The notes: a model not told the origin generated them from the sequence alone. DNA of 64,000 bases from Mycoplasmopsis verecunda (GCF_033546915.1 NZ_CP137850.1:744001-808000); one strand, 5' to 3'; shown: positions 35,974-47,669, counted from the stretch's first letter. Made by a program: numbers and translations.

Positions 35974-37299
35974 ATGTTAATAGATTTGAAGTATAACAAA
36001 AAAGAGTATTTTGCATAAAAATTGAGGAAAAAGTATATCAAACGGTTATATCAAAAACTCAAAGAGAAGCATATTATCATTTTGCAATAATGGATTCACT
36101 AAATGATAACGAAATAAACAAAATCCATAAGGACATAAACAAACTCAGAGAGCAAAATATAACTCATTTCAACATGGAAAAGCTAGCTATTATGTTTAAA
36201 AATTTCGCAACACATGAAACACTGAATGATATTTCAAAAACAATGAACGTATCAGCTAAAGTTCTCAAGCAAAATTTAAAACTAGCTATGTGAGATCACA
36301 CAGCAGAAGACTCATACAAATTTTGCAGTAATTGTAAAAATAGACTAACAACAATTTTTAAAGTTTCACATCGTGAATGAGTTCAGCTCAAAATGCAAAA
36401 TGTTCAAAATCCAGTTCAACAAATTCATGAAACACAATTTCAAAATGAGATGATATTGTTCGCTTCTGAAGGTTTTGAAGTAAACAACACAGAATCGTTA
36501 AGAGAAAATTATCTAAAGGTATTTTACTTTCAGATAATGAAAAGAAATTTGAACCACTAATATCAGTAACGACATTCTTGGATTACTATAAAGAACAATT
36601 GAAGGATAAAAATGCTTTTATACCTACGCCACAAGCTTTTTATTACTTTATGGATTAAGAATATGTTAAAGATGTTGATTTCTCTATTTTTATTTTGAAA
36701 TCAAAAGAGGTATTTCAAAATCTAATTGAGATAAACTACGTGGCAAGAAGAAAAGCCTAAAGGAGTGCAATCTAAGAAAATTAACTTTGGTATTTCTATT
36801 CATCTCGCACCATTAACAATTAGAAACAGAGAAGAATTTGGACATTATGAAATGGACACAGTAATTCTTAATTTAAGAGCTAAATATTGCATTCTTACCT
36901 TGCTAGAAAGAAAGACAAGAATGTTATTTGGGATATTAACTCGGCGAGATGCAGATTCAATAAAAGAATCACTTCTTAAATTGATTAATCATCACAATTT
37001 AACCATTTTATCTCTAACCATAGACAATGGTTCGGAAAATGTGAAGTTAAATGAAATAAGAGAAATTCCTGTTATTTACAAGTGCGATACATATTCATCA
37101 TTACAAAAGGAAGCATAGAAAATGCTCATAAAAAATCAGAAACTTTCTACCAAAAGGCAAGTTTCCGAGATATGTTAATTTTGAATATATTTCACAAATG
37201 TTCAACGCAATAAATGATCAATATCGTGATTTTATTGATGATAAAACAGGCAGAATAATCAGGTTAAAAACTTCTAAATATTTCAACAGTTTCGTCTAA
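35974..37299 (+). pseudogene. Outer IS30-family transposase, frameshifted
   Basis: IS30-type DDE transposase. The core domain is visible: GHYEMDTVILN (first Asp), LSLTIDNGSEN (second Asp) and, after a further shift, IENAHK (Glu). An N-terminal helix-turn-helix-like part (ETLNDISKTMNVSAKVLKQN) and a CSNC pair follow the start. The frame is broken many times, mostly at A or T runs one base shorter than in the inner copy, and by a TAA at about 36657. Not functional as written. Confidence 0.8.
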
Positions 37300-37308
37300 A
37301 TAACAAAG

Positions 37309-37322
37309 AATTTTAAGCTCAG
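37309..37322. repeat. Target duplication of inner IS30 copy, left
   Basis: AATTTTAAGCTCAG, repeated at 38894-38907. The site lies at a small AAGC/GCTT inverted repeat inside the outer element. Confidence 0.8.
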
Positions 37323-38893
37323 TATAAATTAAAAGCTGTCAATCCACCTAATCGTGAGCTAACAGCTTTTTTGTAGTTCCTTGTATAATAAAATTGCAAA
37401 TCTAAAGGAAGGAACTAACTTAATTATAATGTTAATAGATTTGAAGTATAACAAAAAAAGAGTATTTTGCATAAAAATTGAGGAAAAAGTATATCAAACG
37501 GTTATATCAAAAACTCAAAGAGAAGCATATTATCATTTTGCAATAATGGATTCACTAAATGATAACGAAATAAACAAAATCCATAAGGACATAAACAAAC
37601 TCAGAGAGCAAAATATAACTCATTTCAACATGGAAAAGCTAGCTATTATGTTTAAAAATTTCGCAACACATGAAACACTGAATGATATTTCAAAAACAAT
37701 GAACGTATCAGCTAAAGTTCTCAAGCAAAATTTAAAACTAGCTATGTGAATTACACAGCAGAAGACTCATACAAATTTTGCAGTAATTGTAAAAAATAGA
37801 CTAACAACAATTTTTAAAGTTTCACATCGTGAATGAGTTCAGCTCAAAATGCAAAATGTTCAAAATCCAGTTCAACAAATTCATGAAAACACAATTTCAA
37901 AATGAGATGATATTGTTCGCTTCTGAAGGTTTTGAAGTAAACAACACAGAATCGTTAAGAGAAAATTATCTAAAGGTATTTTACTTTCAGATAATGAAAA
38001 GAAATTTGAACCACTAATATCAGTAACGACATTCTTGGATTACTATAAAGAACAATTGAAGGATAAAAATGCTTTTATACCTACGCCACAAGCTTTTTTT
38101 ATTACTTTATGGATTAAGAATATGTTAAAGATGTTGATTTCTCTATTTTTATTTTGAAATCAAAAAGAGGTATTTCAAAATCTAATTGAGATAAACTACG
38201 TGGCAAGAAGAAAAAGCCTAAAGGAGTGCAATCTAAGAAAAATTAACTTTGGTATTTCTATTCATCTCGCACCATTAACAATTAGAAACAGAGAAGAATT
38301 TGGACATTATGAAATGGACACAGTAATTCTTAATTTAAGAGCTAAATATTGCATTCTTACCTTGCTAGAAAGAAAGACAAGAATGTTATTTGGGATATTA
38401 ACTCGGCGAGATGCAGATTCAATAAAAGAATCACTTCTTAAATTGATTAATCATCACAATTTAACCATTTTATCTCTAACCATAGACAATGGTTCGGAAA
38501 ATGTGAAGTTAAATGAAATAAGAGAAATTCCTGTTATTTACAAGTGCGATACATATTCATCATTACAAAAAGGAAGCATAGAAAATGCTCATAAAAAATC
38601 AGAAACTTTCTACCAAAAGGCAAGTTTCCGAGATATGTTAATTTTGAATATATTTCACAAATGTTCAACGCAATAAATGATTAATATCGTGATTTTATTG
38701 ATGATAAAACAGGCAGAATAATCAGGTTAAAAACTTCTAAATATTTCAACAGTTTCGTCTAAATAACAAAGAATTTTAAGCTCAGGCTTTATTTTTCTTC
38801 ACGCTTTTGGAACATTTTTGTAAAATTTATACAGCAATATTGAGGAACTACTCAATTTACCACTTAGGTGGACTTTCAACTTTTTAATTAATA
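37323..38893 (+). mobile_element. Inner IS30-type element inserted into the outer copy
   Basis: 1571 bp, starting TATAAATTAAAAGCTG and ending with the imperfect complement (…CTTTTTAATTAATA). It is nearly identical to the outer copy apart from run-length differences. The apparent 122-bp tandem repeat at its right side is just its own right end followed by the right end of the outer element. Confidence 0.85.
37429..38762 (+). pseudogene. Inner IS30-family transposase, frameshifted
   Basis: Starts MLIDLKYNKKRVFCIKIEEK and remains open for about 105 codons plus TGA-Trp. The DDE core (GHYEMDTVILN, TIDNGSEN, GSIENAHK) is in a later frame. A TAA in GGATTAAGAATATG and shifts near A/T runs interrupt it; adding one A in the run after GCTCAT restores the C-terminus (FLPKGKFPRYVNFEYI). 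Probably inactive, or the run lengths are misread. Confidence 0.8.
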
Positions 38894-38907
38894 AATTTTA
38901 AGCTCAG
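38894..38907. repeat. Target duplication of inner IS30 copy, right
   Basis: AATTTTAAGCTCAG, matching 37309-37322. Confidence 0.8.
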
Positions 38908-39015
38908 GCTTTATTTTTCTTCACGCTTTTGGAACATTTTTGTAAAATTTATACAGCAATATTGAGGAACTACTCAATTTACCACTTAGGTGGACTTTCA
39001 ACTTTTTAATTAATA

Positions 39016-39028
39016 AGTTTAAATATTA
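39016..39028. repeat. Target duplication of outer IS30 copy, right
   Basis: AGTTTAAATATTA, matching 35854-35866; here it is one arm of a longer TTTAAATATT/AATATTTAAA inverted repeat (39018-39062). Confidence 0.75.
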
Positions 39029-39118
39029 TGCAATTTATTAATAAGATAAATAAATATTTAAATATAATTAAAAATAATAATTTAAAAGATATACAAATGT
39101 TAAAAGAAAGGAACACCA

Positions 39119-40087
39119 ATGAGCAAAAAAATAATTGACCTTTTTTCTGGTTGTGGCGGTTTAACCTATGGATTTTATAAAAATGGATTTGATATTGTAG
39201 AAAGTGTCGAACATTGAAAACCAGCACTTGATACTTATAATTTAAATTATCATAAAAACGAAATAGTTAAAGATATTACAGATCCTGAAGTTATCGATAA
39301 TATTAAAAATAAATACCATAAAAAAATTGACATTGTTATCGGTGGTTTCCCTTGTCAAGGTTATTCAATGGCCGGTAGACGCGATCCCAATGATGAGAGA
39401 AATCAATTATATAAATATACAATTGATATTATTAAAAAAGTTGAACCTAAACTATTTGTTTTAGAAAATGTAAAAGGTATTCTTTCATTTAGAGAAAACG
39501 ATGGTGTATTAGTAATAGATAAAATAATTTCAATGCTTAATGATATTGGATATTATTCTAAATATATACTTTTAGATGCATCGAATTTTGGTGTTCCACA
39601 AAAAAGAGAAAGAGTAATTTTCATCGGTTCTAGAAAAAGTCAGAAGAAAAAAGTTGATGATGTTATAGAAAGATTAAGTGAAACCAAATTACCTGTTGTG
39701 ACCGTTAGAGATGCAATTGAAGATTTAGAGAATATTGAAGAAAATAAAGGATTTAATCACATTTTTTCTAAACATACACCTGAAATGATTGAAAAAATAA
39801 AACAAACACCAGAAGGTAAAAGTGTTATGAAGGGATATTCAGATGCTTTTAGAAAGCAATTTTATGATAAACCATCAACAACAGTAAAAGAAAATCACGG
39901 TGGAGTTCATGTGCACCCTACGAAACATAGAGTTATGACACCACGTGAATTAGCTAGATTACAATCTTTTCCAGATGATTTCATCTTTACATCAACGAAA
40001 ACAAATATATTAAAGCAAATTGGCAATGCTGTTCCTCCTAAACTTTCAGAAGAAATTGTAAAAATAATAATGGAGATTTTTTATTAA
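39119..40087 (+). CDS. DNA (cytosine-5) methyltransferase
   Basis: 322 aa. All main m5C methyltransferase motifs are in order: I DLFSGCGGLTYGF (5-17), IV GGFPCQGYSMAGRR with the catalytic Cys (about 80), VI ENVKGI, VIII QKRERVIFIG, IX RELARLQSFPDDF and X QIGNAVPP. The variable target-recognition region is between VIII and IX (about 180-260). AAAGGA precedes the ATG. TAATG overlap couples it to a probable restriction enzyme, as in type II systems. Recognition sequence unknown. Confidence 0.95.
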
Positions 40088-40782
40088 TGATAAATTGAAA
40101 CGATTTAAATAAAAGTAAAAAATGCCTGGAAAGTGAAGTTGAAAATATATTTAAAGTATATGGATATGAAATCGAAATTAAAGCAGAAGATTTGAATTTA
40201 TTAAAATCAGAAAATAGTTGTATTCGTTCTTCAACAGCAATTGGATATATAATAGAAGAATTTGTATATCAAAAACTCAAAAATATTATTAAATTTGATA
40301 TTTCAAAGTCGATTCACCGTTCTGGTGTAAGTACACAAAATTCATCTTTTGACTTTATTTACTCAACAAAAACTTATGATGTTTTAGTGAATATCAAAAC
40401 TGAAATAAATGGTAGTCATAATAATGCTGTTTCAGCTATAAAGAAGTTATATAGTGATTATAATAACTATTATAATAAAGGAAGAGATTTCTATTTTATT
40501 GTCTTAAAAATTAGATACGAAATTGATGACAAAGATAAGAAAAACAATATAGAAAAATTCTATGACAAAATCCATATAACATCCATATCTTCATATGCTT
40601 TAGAAGAAATAGATTTTTCTAGTGGTCATATGCAAGATTATAGAAATTGATCACGTGAATTCAAAAATGAATCAGGTAGATTAATTGTTACTAATAAATT
40701 TTATGAACAGCATAAATTAAACGATAATGATGAATTATCTAGTTTAAAAACATTAATATCTATTGAGAAAATGTTTAATTAA
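40087..40782 (+). CDS. Probable type II restriction endonuclease
   Basis: 231 aa, directly coupled to the methyltransferase (TAATG). A possible PD-(D/E)xK nuclease core is visible: IIEEFVYQKL, then SSFDFIYSTKTYDVLVNIKTE, where Asp, Asn-Ile-Lys and Glu could be the metal site. The rest is Lys/Asn/Tyr-rich. I do not recognise a named enzyme, so the call rests on position beside the methyltransferase, size and the tentative motif. It is intact, starting at codon 1 with TGA-Trp at position 4. Confidence 0.7.
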
Positions 40783-40802
40783 ATAAATAAGGATTATATT
40801 TT

Positions 40803-41237
40803 ATGAAAATAGTAGCAAATAATAAAAAAGCTTATCGTGATTATGAAATAATTGAAAAATATGAAGCCGGAATTGAACTTATGGGTTGAGAAGTTAAATC
40901 AGCTAGAGCTTCTAGCATTGATTTATCTAATGCTTATTGTTCAATTTATAAAGGCGAAATGTATCTTAAAGAAGCTTATTTCAAGCAATATATGCAAGTA
41001 AAATGTGATGAAACTCGTGAACGCAAATTATTACTTCATAAAAATGAAATTAGAAAAATAGGTTTTAAAGAAGATACACAAAGATTAACAATTATTCCAC
41101 TGAAGATTTATTTCAATCATCAATCATGTGTTAAAGTAGAAATAGCTCTAGCTCGTGGACTTAAAAAATATGATAAGCGTGCTAAAATCATTAAGGAAGA
41201 AGTTAATAAAAAAATTGCTAAAACTCTACTATTTTAA
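40803..41237 (+). CDS. smpB: tmRNA-binding protein SmpB
   Basis: 144 aa. Binds tmRNA and places it in the A site of stalled ribosomes. The sequence shows [28 protein letters not shown] and [17 protein letters not shown] and the basic tail [19 protein letters not shown], all SmpB hallmarks. AAGGA lies upstream. The tmRNA gene follows 15 nt downstream, so the RNA and its protein partner are neighbours. Confidence 0.96.
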
Positions 41238-41252
41238 TAAAATATATCTAAT

Positions 41253-41624
41253 GGGGATATAATGGTCTCGACATATTATGTTCTCTTATTATTGCAGTAG
41301 TTTGGTAGACTATAATACTTCTAGACTTTTTTAAACGGAAACGATAAAAAAGAAACAAGCGTTAACCCAATGGTTTTCGCTTACAACAATGCAAATCTAG
41401 CTTTCGCTTAATAGCAAACCTAGTGGCTTATAGAAATTCCTTGGTTCTATAAGTTGGTCTAAAGGATAGCATAAGTGTTGACAAACTTATGTGAAATTTG
41501 TCACACATTACAAAACTTTTTCGTTTGCTTTAGTTTTGTAATGTTACAAAAAGCAAAATAAACTGTAGATGTAATAAGTTGCGATGTAGTGTGGACAGGG
41601 GTTCGATTCCCCTTATCTCCACCA
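41253..41624 (+). ncRNA. ssrA: Transfer-messenger RNA
   Basis: Starts GGGGATATAATGGTCTCGAC and ends GGGGTTCGATTCCCC with TATCTCC-ACCA, giving a 7-bp acceptor stem (one G-U) and encoded CCA. The tag frame starts near GGA-AAC-GAT (41337) and ends at TAA (41409-41411) with the degradation-tag ending ANLAFA, like other mycoplasma tags. About 372 nt. Confidence 0.95.
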
Positions 41625-41625
41625 T

Positions 41626-41700
41626 GCCCTTTTAGTTCTAGTGGTAAAACAGTTGACTCGTAACCAACCATCATGAGTTCGATTCTCATAAGGGGCACCA
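41626..41700 (+). tRNA. tRNA-Thr (CGT anticodon)
   Basis: Acceptor GCCCTTT pairs with AAGGGGC, followed by A and encoded CCA. The anticodon loop is CTCGTAA with anticodon CGT at 41659-41661. The T arm ATGAG-TTCGATT-CTCAT is standard. One A-C mismatch closes the anticodon stem. It starts 1 nt after tmRNA, so both may be processed from one transcript. Confidence 0.9.
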
Positions 41701-41721
41701 TTATTTATTGTTATGCAATGC

Positions 41722-41756
41722 CAAAAAAAAGATAGCTATTATGCTATCTTTTTTCT
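41722..41756. terminator. Bidirectional terminator after tRNA-Thr
   Basis: AAAAGATAGC-TATTAT-GCTATCTTTT hairpin with A/T runs on both sides, between the RNA genes and the convergent giant surface protein gene. Confidence 0.85.
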
Positions 41757-44700
41757 TATTTATCTGATTTCTTCTTTAATCTTGCAGCTCCATATAGTCC
41801 AATTCCACCAAGGAATATTAAGGCACCTAGAATAGTTAAAGCAATTCAATATTTAAGGTTTGAAGCTTTTCCATCTTTGATATTTTGTTCACCGTTTAAT
41901 TGTGCAATAGCTTTAGTTAAATTATTAGCTAAAGTAGTAATATCACTTGGAGATAATTCTTCCATTCCTTGTGTCATTTGTGTTTCGTCACTTGTTAATT
42001 GCATAACAAGATCTTTTTGATTGCTTAATGAAGCATATTTGAAATTATCTGTATTTTTTGCTTCATTTGCTTGATCCATTGCTTTAATTAATTCATCCAT
42101 TGCATTATTTGTATTTGAAGCAACATCTAATATTGGTTGTAATTGGTCTAGAACTTTAGCATTATTAATTTGATCAATGAAGTTGGCTTTTTGTTGTGGA
42201 GTTAAGTATGATAAATTATTTACTGAAGCAATTGCTCTAGTTTTAGCATTTGCTAAAGCTTGAGCATTTCTTTCATCACCATTTAAAGCATTATTTGCTG
42301 TATCAATATTATTTGTTAATTTTGTAATATCGCTTGCTGATAATGAATTTAAATCTTTTAATGCATTTTGGCCAGCTGTAATGGCATTATTAAATTCATC
42401 TTGTAATTCTTTAGTTGCATCTAGATAGTTAGGTGTTTGAGAAACATTAGCAACAGAAGCTAATTTTTCTTTTAATCCTTTAATAGCTTTATCTAAATCA
42501 CTTGCATTAGATACAACTTGTGCAATACTTGGTAAATCTTTTGCATCATTAACTTGTTGAATGTATTGTGCTTTTTGTTCAGGTGTTATATTTTGTAATG
42601 CATTAATTGTATCAATTGCATTAGCTTTAGCTTGTTGAATTTGATATCCATCTAATGATCTAATTTGGTTATTTAATGCTTCAGCTAAAGCATTTATTTC
42701 ATCAACACTTTTGCCTGATAATCCATTTTTAACTAATGCTTGATCAGCTTGCAATAAATCATTTAAAGCTTGTTGTGATTGCGCAGTAGAATCTTTATAT
42801 GTTTCACCTTTTTGAGCACCAAGAGCATTTGAAATTGCTTCATTTAAAGCATTATTAGCATCTGCATAATTATTTGCATGAGTTACAGCAGCAGCAATTT
42901 GTTCTAATGTTGTAGCATCATTTACTTCTTGATTTAGAAGTTGTTTTTGTGGTTCTGTTAATGCAGCATTATTTTTAATTGATTCTAAAGCTTTTGCTTT
43001 AGCATCAGCAAATTGTTTTGCATAATTATCATTTCCATTTAAATCACTATTTGCTTTTGTTAAAGCTTGTGCTAAAGCATTAACTTGTTGAGCATCTAAT
43101 CCATTGTATTGGTCATTTACTGCATCATTTGCATTTGTTAATGCTGTATCAAAAGCAGTTTGCAAGTCTTTATCAGCAAATTGGTAATTAATGCTTTCTG
43201 GAGTATTTTTTACAGTTTCTAAAGCTTGTTTCAAGCTTCCTACTGCTGTATTTAAATCATTAGCTGAATTTAATGCTTGAGTAACATTTGCTACATCACT
43301 TGCTTCATTTACTTTAGCAATTGCAGCTTGTTTTTGAGAATCTGTTAAATTAGCTAATTTATTAATTTCTTCAAGAGCATTTGCTTTAGCATTATTTAAA
43401 ATAGCTTGATTTACATTTGCTAATGCATCAGATAAAGCTTTATTTAACTCATTTAATTCTTCTGGAGTTTTAGTTGCATCATTTAATTTATTATCAGTAT
43501 ATAACGGTGTTACATTATTTAATGCTTGTGTAAGTTTATCTTTTAAATCTTGAGATAAATTAGCATAAGCCGGATCTTTTAATACTGCTTGAGCTCCTTG
43601 CATCGAATCATTTAATTGACTAGCTGAAGTATTTAATTGATCAGCTTGTGATTTTAAATCATTTAAATTATTTGGGGATAAAGTAAATTTATTTGCGATT
43701 GTAGCTATAACATCAGAGCTTAAGGCAGGATTTTGACTACCTTGAATAGTTTTAAATGAATCTTTTGTAGTATTAATTAAATCATTTTGGAATTTAACTT
43801 GGCTTAATAATTGAGTAGCTGAAATATTGTTACCTAAGTCATTTGATTCATTTTGTAATTTTTGCATTGCTTCAACTACACTTTGTTCCTTGTTATCACC
43901 TACATATGATTTTAATGTTTCATATGAGCTCTTATCAATGTTTCAAGCGTCAGAAACTTGTTGTGTTACTTCATTTAATAAATTATTTAAATCTTGAGCT
44001 AGATTTTGAATTTTAGCTGTAGCTTGTGGTTCTTGTGAGCTAATAACAAATTGCATTTTGTCTTTATCAATTGTTCCAACTGCTTTAACATCATCCATAA
44101 GTGCATTATATTTAGCAACTACATTTTGATAAATAGGACTAGATTTTTCAAGTTGTTGTATTTGCGTTAATTCATCACTTGTAACAATTGTTTTTTCTGT
44201 ATTATTTTGATTTACAATGCTTTCTAATTCTTCATTAGTATTTCTATTATCATTATCTTTTAATAATGCTGTAGCAACATTATTTGACAATGTTTGTAAT
44301 GATTTAATTTTAGCTTGTGTAGCTAGTAAAGCTTCTCTACTTTGTGCGGAATACACTTCTTCTTGTAAATTATCGCGTAATTCAGTAGTTGTAGGTAGAG
44401 CTTTTAAGTCTTTATTAGTTTCTAGAATTAAAGCTTTACCATCCAAATTATTATATGCATCTTGTAACTTATTAATTTGTTCTTTTATAGCATCAGCTGT
44501 TACAACTTGATCACTATTATCAAAGAATGCTTTAACTTGCTTATAAACTTCCATAAATGCATTTTGTGCTTCAGGAGTTGATACTGTGTAAGCTTCTTTA
44601 ATTAATTCAGTAGTTGTTGATGTTTTACTATCCGCTGTGAAATCAAATCTGTTTAAATATTTTTGTAATAATTGTTCATTAGTTTCAATTGCATTTGCAT

Positions 44701-47467
44701 TAGCTAAAGTATTTGAATATCCAGTAATAAATGTTTTACTATCTTGCGATGCAATAGGTTTAGCTAATTCTTGTCCTGTTTTAGCTACTAAAGGTTGAGA
44801 TAATGTACTTGTTATTTTATTTGCTGTAGCAGTTTTATATTGATCAATAATTTTGTCAAATTCTTTAACTAATTCTTCTTTATTCATTGCACCTAATAGG
44901 GCGAAATCTCCCTCTGCACCTTGTGCTGTGTTTAATAAATTATCAACATTTTGTAAAAAGCTTGTTGTATCAATTCCATCACCTAAACCAGCTTTATTAA
45001 GTTCTTGAATTGAGTTTTTAGTATATTGTAATCAATCTGTATAACTAATAGCTTTAGCTTGAGCTAAAATGTTAGCTACATTTTCTACATTTTGTGTTCC
45101 ATTTACTTCAGCTAATTGTGATTTTAATGTATTTAGTAATTCAACTGTTGCAGGAGTATTAGCTTCTTTAATGTAATCGTCAATACTATTTGAACCAATA
45201 GTTTTTAATTGATTGAATTCTTCATTATTCTTTTCATCTGAATAATTATTCATTAAATTAGCTAAATCACTCGCTTTAGCTAAAGATGCATTTTCAAAAG
45301 CATTATTAAATGTAGTATTAACTAATTTTTGTAACGCTTCTTGTTGTTGCGCTGAAACTGGAATATTTCCTTGTTGCACATTAGCAGCTATTTCAGAAGC
45401 AAATGTTACAGCATTATTTAATTGTGAAGCTGTTCTTACATAATTATTAAAGTCATTACCATTAGTAATTCCTTTAGCGGTTTCAACGATTTCAGATACA
45501 ACATCAGCAGGTAAATTATTCATTTTTGCTAATGCACCAGTAAATTTATCTCTAATTGCATTATTTTCTGTAATTTCAGCATTAATATGTTGAATAAATG
45601 TTTCTGAGTTTAATGATTCATCATTTGGATCAGTAATAGAAGTTGAAGCAATTGTATTTTGAGCTGTTTGAATGTAGTTATTTAATCTTCCTACTAATTC
45701 TGTATTAACAGCTTGTGTAACTTGTTCTTGTGCTCAATTAACATCAGCTTGTAATTGTGCTTTCTTTAAAATTACACCTAATTTAGTTTGAGTATCAACA
45801 TCATTTTTAATTTCATTAATTTGATTTTGGAATGATTGAATTTGTTCTTGAGTTAAAGCAGATGGTTTAGTAATGACTTTTAATTGCTTAATGGCTTCAT
45901 TTTGTAATCCATTTAAATTAGCATAAGCTGTATCAAGATTGCTATTTATTTCAGTAACTTGTTGTGATGTAATATTTAAATCAGGAGCAATTGTAAAGTT
46001 TCCTGGTTGTTCATTATTATATGTAATACCTTTAGCTACTGGAGCTTCTTGATTAGTTGTATCAAGATATTTATTAAGTTTTTCTCATGTAGCTTTATAA
46101 GCTTCTTGAGTTTCTGTTGAGGCTGATGTATATGCGGTTGAACTCATTACAGAACTTAGTTTTTTGTATTGTTCTACTAAAGGAGTATAAATATCATTTA
46201 GAGCCACAGCTTTTAGGTAAACAGCATTAACATTATTATAGTTAGGTAAGCTTGCTCCATATGCTTTATCTGAAGCAACTGCTTCTTGTGGTAATGCTGA
46301 AAATGGACTATCAGCTAATTGTTGTTTGATATTATTGTAATTTTCTAAACCTTGTGCTTCTAATTGAGTAAATTGTGTTTCAATTCCAGGCCATTTTGTT
46401 CCAATTGAAGCTGTTCCATTACTTGATGGAACTTGTCCATTTCCGAATAAAAGAACCATAAGTCAATTGATTTTTCCTGTACCATTTGTTAATCTATAAT
46501 CACCAAAATCTAGATTTTTAACATTTGATGTTTTTTCAATAAAGTCAATATATGATTGAATAATATTTTTTAATGTATTAATTTCATCTTGTGTTTTTAA
46601 GTTGTTATAGAAATTGCTTTGTGTATATTTCTCTTCGTTGAATCCGCCAAGTTCAGTATTGATTTTTTTGAAAATCTTTTTATAAGAGTTTGTACCATTA
46701 ATAAATGCTTTTTGATTAGTTGGATCAAAATTATTTTGAGCAGTTGCTCCACCTACATTACCTTGAATACCAATTGCAGCTAATAAATATTCAACTACAG
46801 GTCCTGATGTTGTGTGATATATTGTATCAATCTCTGTGCTATCGGTTGAGTAATCACTATTGATATTTCATAGCAAGTTTATTACATCAGCATAACCACC
46901 CATTTTAGAAATAAAGAAATCCTTAAGTTCTAAAACTGCTTTTTGGAAATTAGATTCTGTGGCTTCTACAGTTGCTTCTGGTCAAAAGTTTGTTTCAAAT
47001 GCTTTGTAAGCATGATAATACATTGTGTTTTTATTATTTTCATCTGTATTATGTTGTCCTCATGGGCCAGGTGCATACATGTTTTGTGCCCCACTTTTAT
47101 CTGTAGCATTTAAATAGTATTTTGGATCACCTAATGAATTAACTCAAAGAGCATTATACCATTTAACCATTAAGTTATAAGTATCAGTTATTTCTTTGTG
47201 TAAATCATTTAAAGCTGATTGTTGTTCTTTTACAGCCTGTAATTTTTCCTTAAACTTATTTATTTGATCATTTCTTAATCCACCAATACCATATTGGAAT
47301 GTGTATTGTTGAATTAAATCATTTATATTTTGTTCAGTGTAATTTACAGCAGATACATTCTGATCTGTATTATTAGCTTCAACTTCAGGGCTAGCTGATA
47401 AAACAGTTAATGATGCAGTTGCGGCTCCTAGAGTGCTAGCTAATGGAATTATTATTTTCTTTTTCAT
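41756..47467 (-). CDS. Giant surface protein with GA/FIVAR-type repeats
   Basis: 1903 aa. A signal peptide is at about 1-31 (IIIPLASTLGAATASLTVLS). A helical repeat-rich ectodomain follows, ending in one membrane helix (about 1878-1897, IALTILGALIFLGGIGLYG) and a basic tail (ARLKKKSDK), so it is anchored by its C-terminus. Residues 1360-1780 hold four about 125-residue repeats. Each has a three-helix GA-like module (AKANALEEINKL..LTDSQKQ) and a FIVAR-like linker. Such modules occur in giant staphylococcal and streptococcal proteins, where GA binds albumin. Binding here is only inferred. At least 13 TGA codons lie in frame. Confidence 0.9.
42060..43390 (-). repeat. Four tandem GA+FIVAR-like coding repeats
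   Basis: Four GA-like modules start near protein residues 1360, 1489, 1612 and 1740, spaced 123-129 residues apart. They share the pattern AK-A-A-x-I-N-x-L-x-x-LT-x-x-QK-x-x-x-x-x-x-V/I-N-x-A. Sequences have diverged, so this is an old, not recent, amplification. Confidence 0.8.
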
Positions 47468-47669
47468 CTTTTCCTTTCAATGAATTTATATAAATATTTT
47501 ATATTTATATTTATTTAACATAAGAAATTTAACATATCATAACACAAAAACTAAAAATTCAAAAAGTCATTATTTATCTAGTTTTTGGCTTTAAAAATTC
47601 CTTTTTACTGCTTTTATTTATATTATTGCAAATTTCAACTAATAATGAGTTATATTAAAGCTTCCATTA

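Larger units (their letters stand above)
35867..39015 (+). mobile_element. Outer IS30-type element, interrupted by a second copy
   Basis: Left part 35867-37322 and right part 38908-39015 together make about 1564 bp of one element. The ends are imperfect inverted repeats sharing AATTAAAAAG and TCCACCTAA. A 13-bp duplication AGTTTAAATATTA flanks it. A second complete copy sits near its right end, flanked by a 14-bp duplication AATTTTAAGCTCAG. IS1630 of M. fermentans, an IS30-family member, is known for variable duplications at inverted-repeat targets. An internal AGCTGT/ACAGCT hairpin near the left end looks like a terminator. Confidence 0.85.

Noticed and set aside
38772-39015. A 122-bp tandem repeat between the IS elements and the methyltransferase.
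   Set aside because: It is explained by the inner IS30 right end followed by the right end of the outer element, so it is not an independent repeat.
42060-43390. The repeats of the giant protein as a CRISPR-like or tandem DNA repeat.
   Set aside because: They are coding, diverged at DNA level, with about 125-residue spacing and no constant repeat/spacer pattern. No CRISPR array was seen anywhere in the window.
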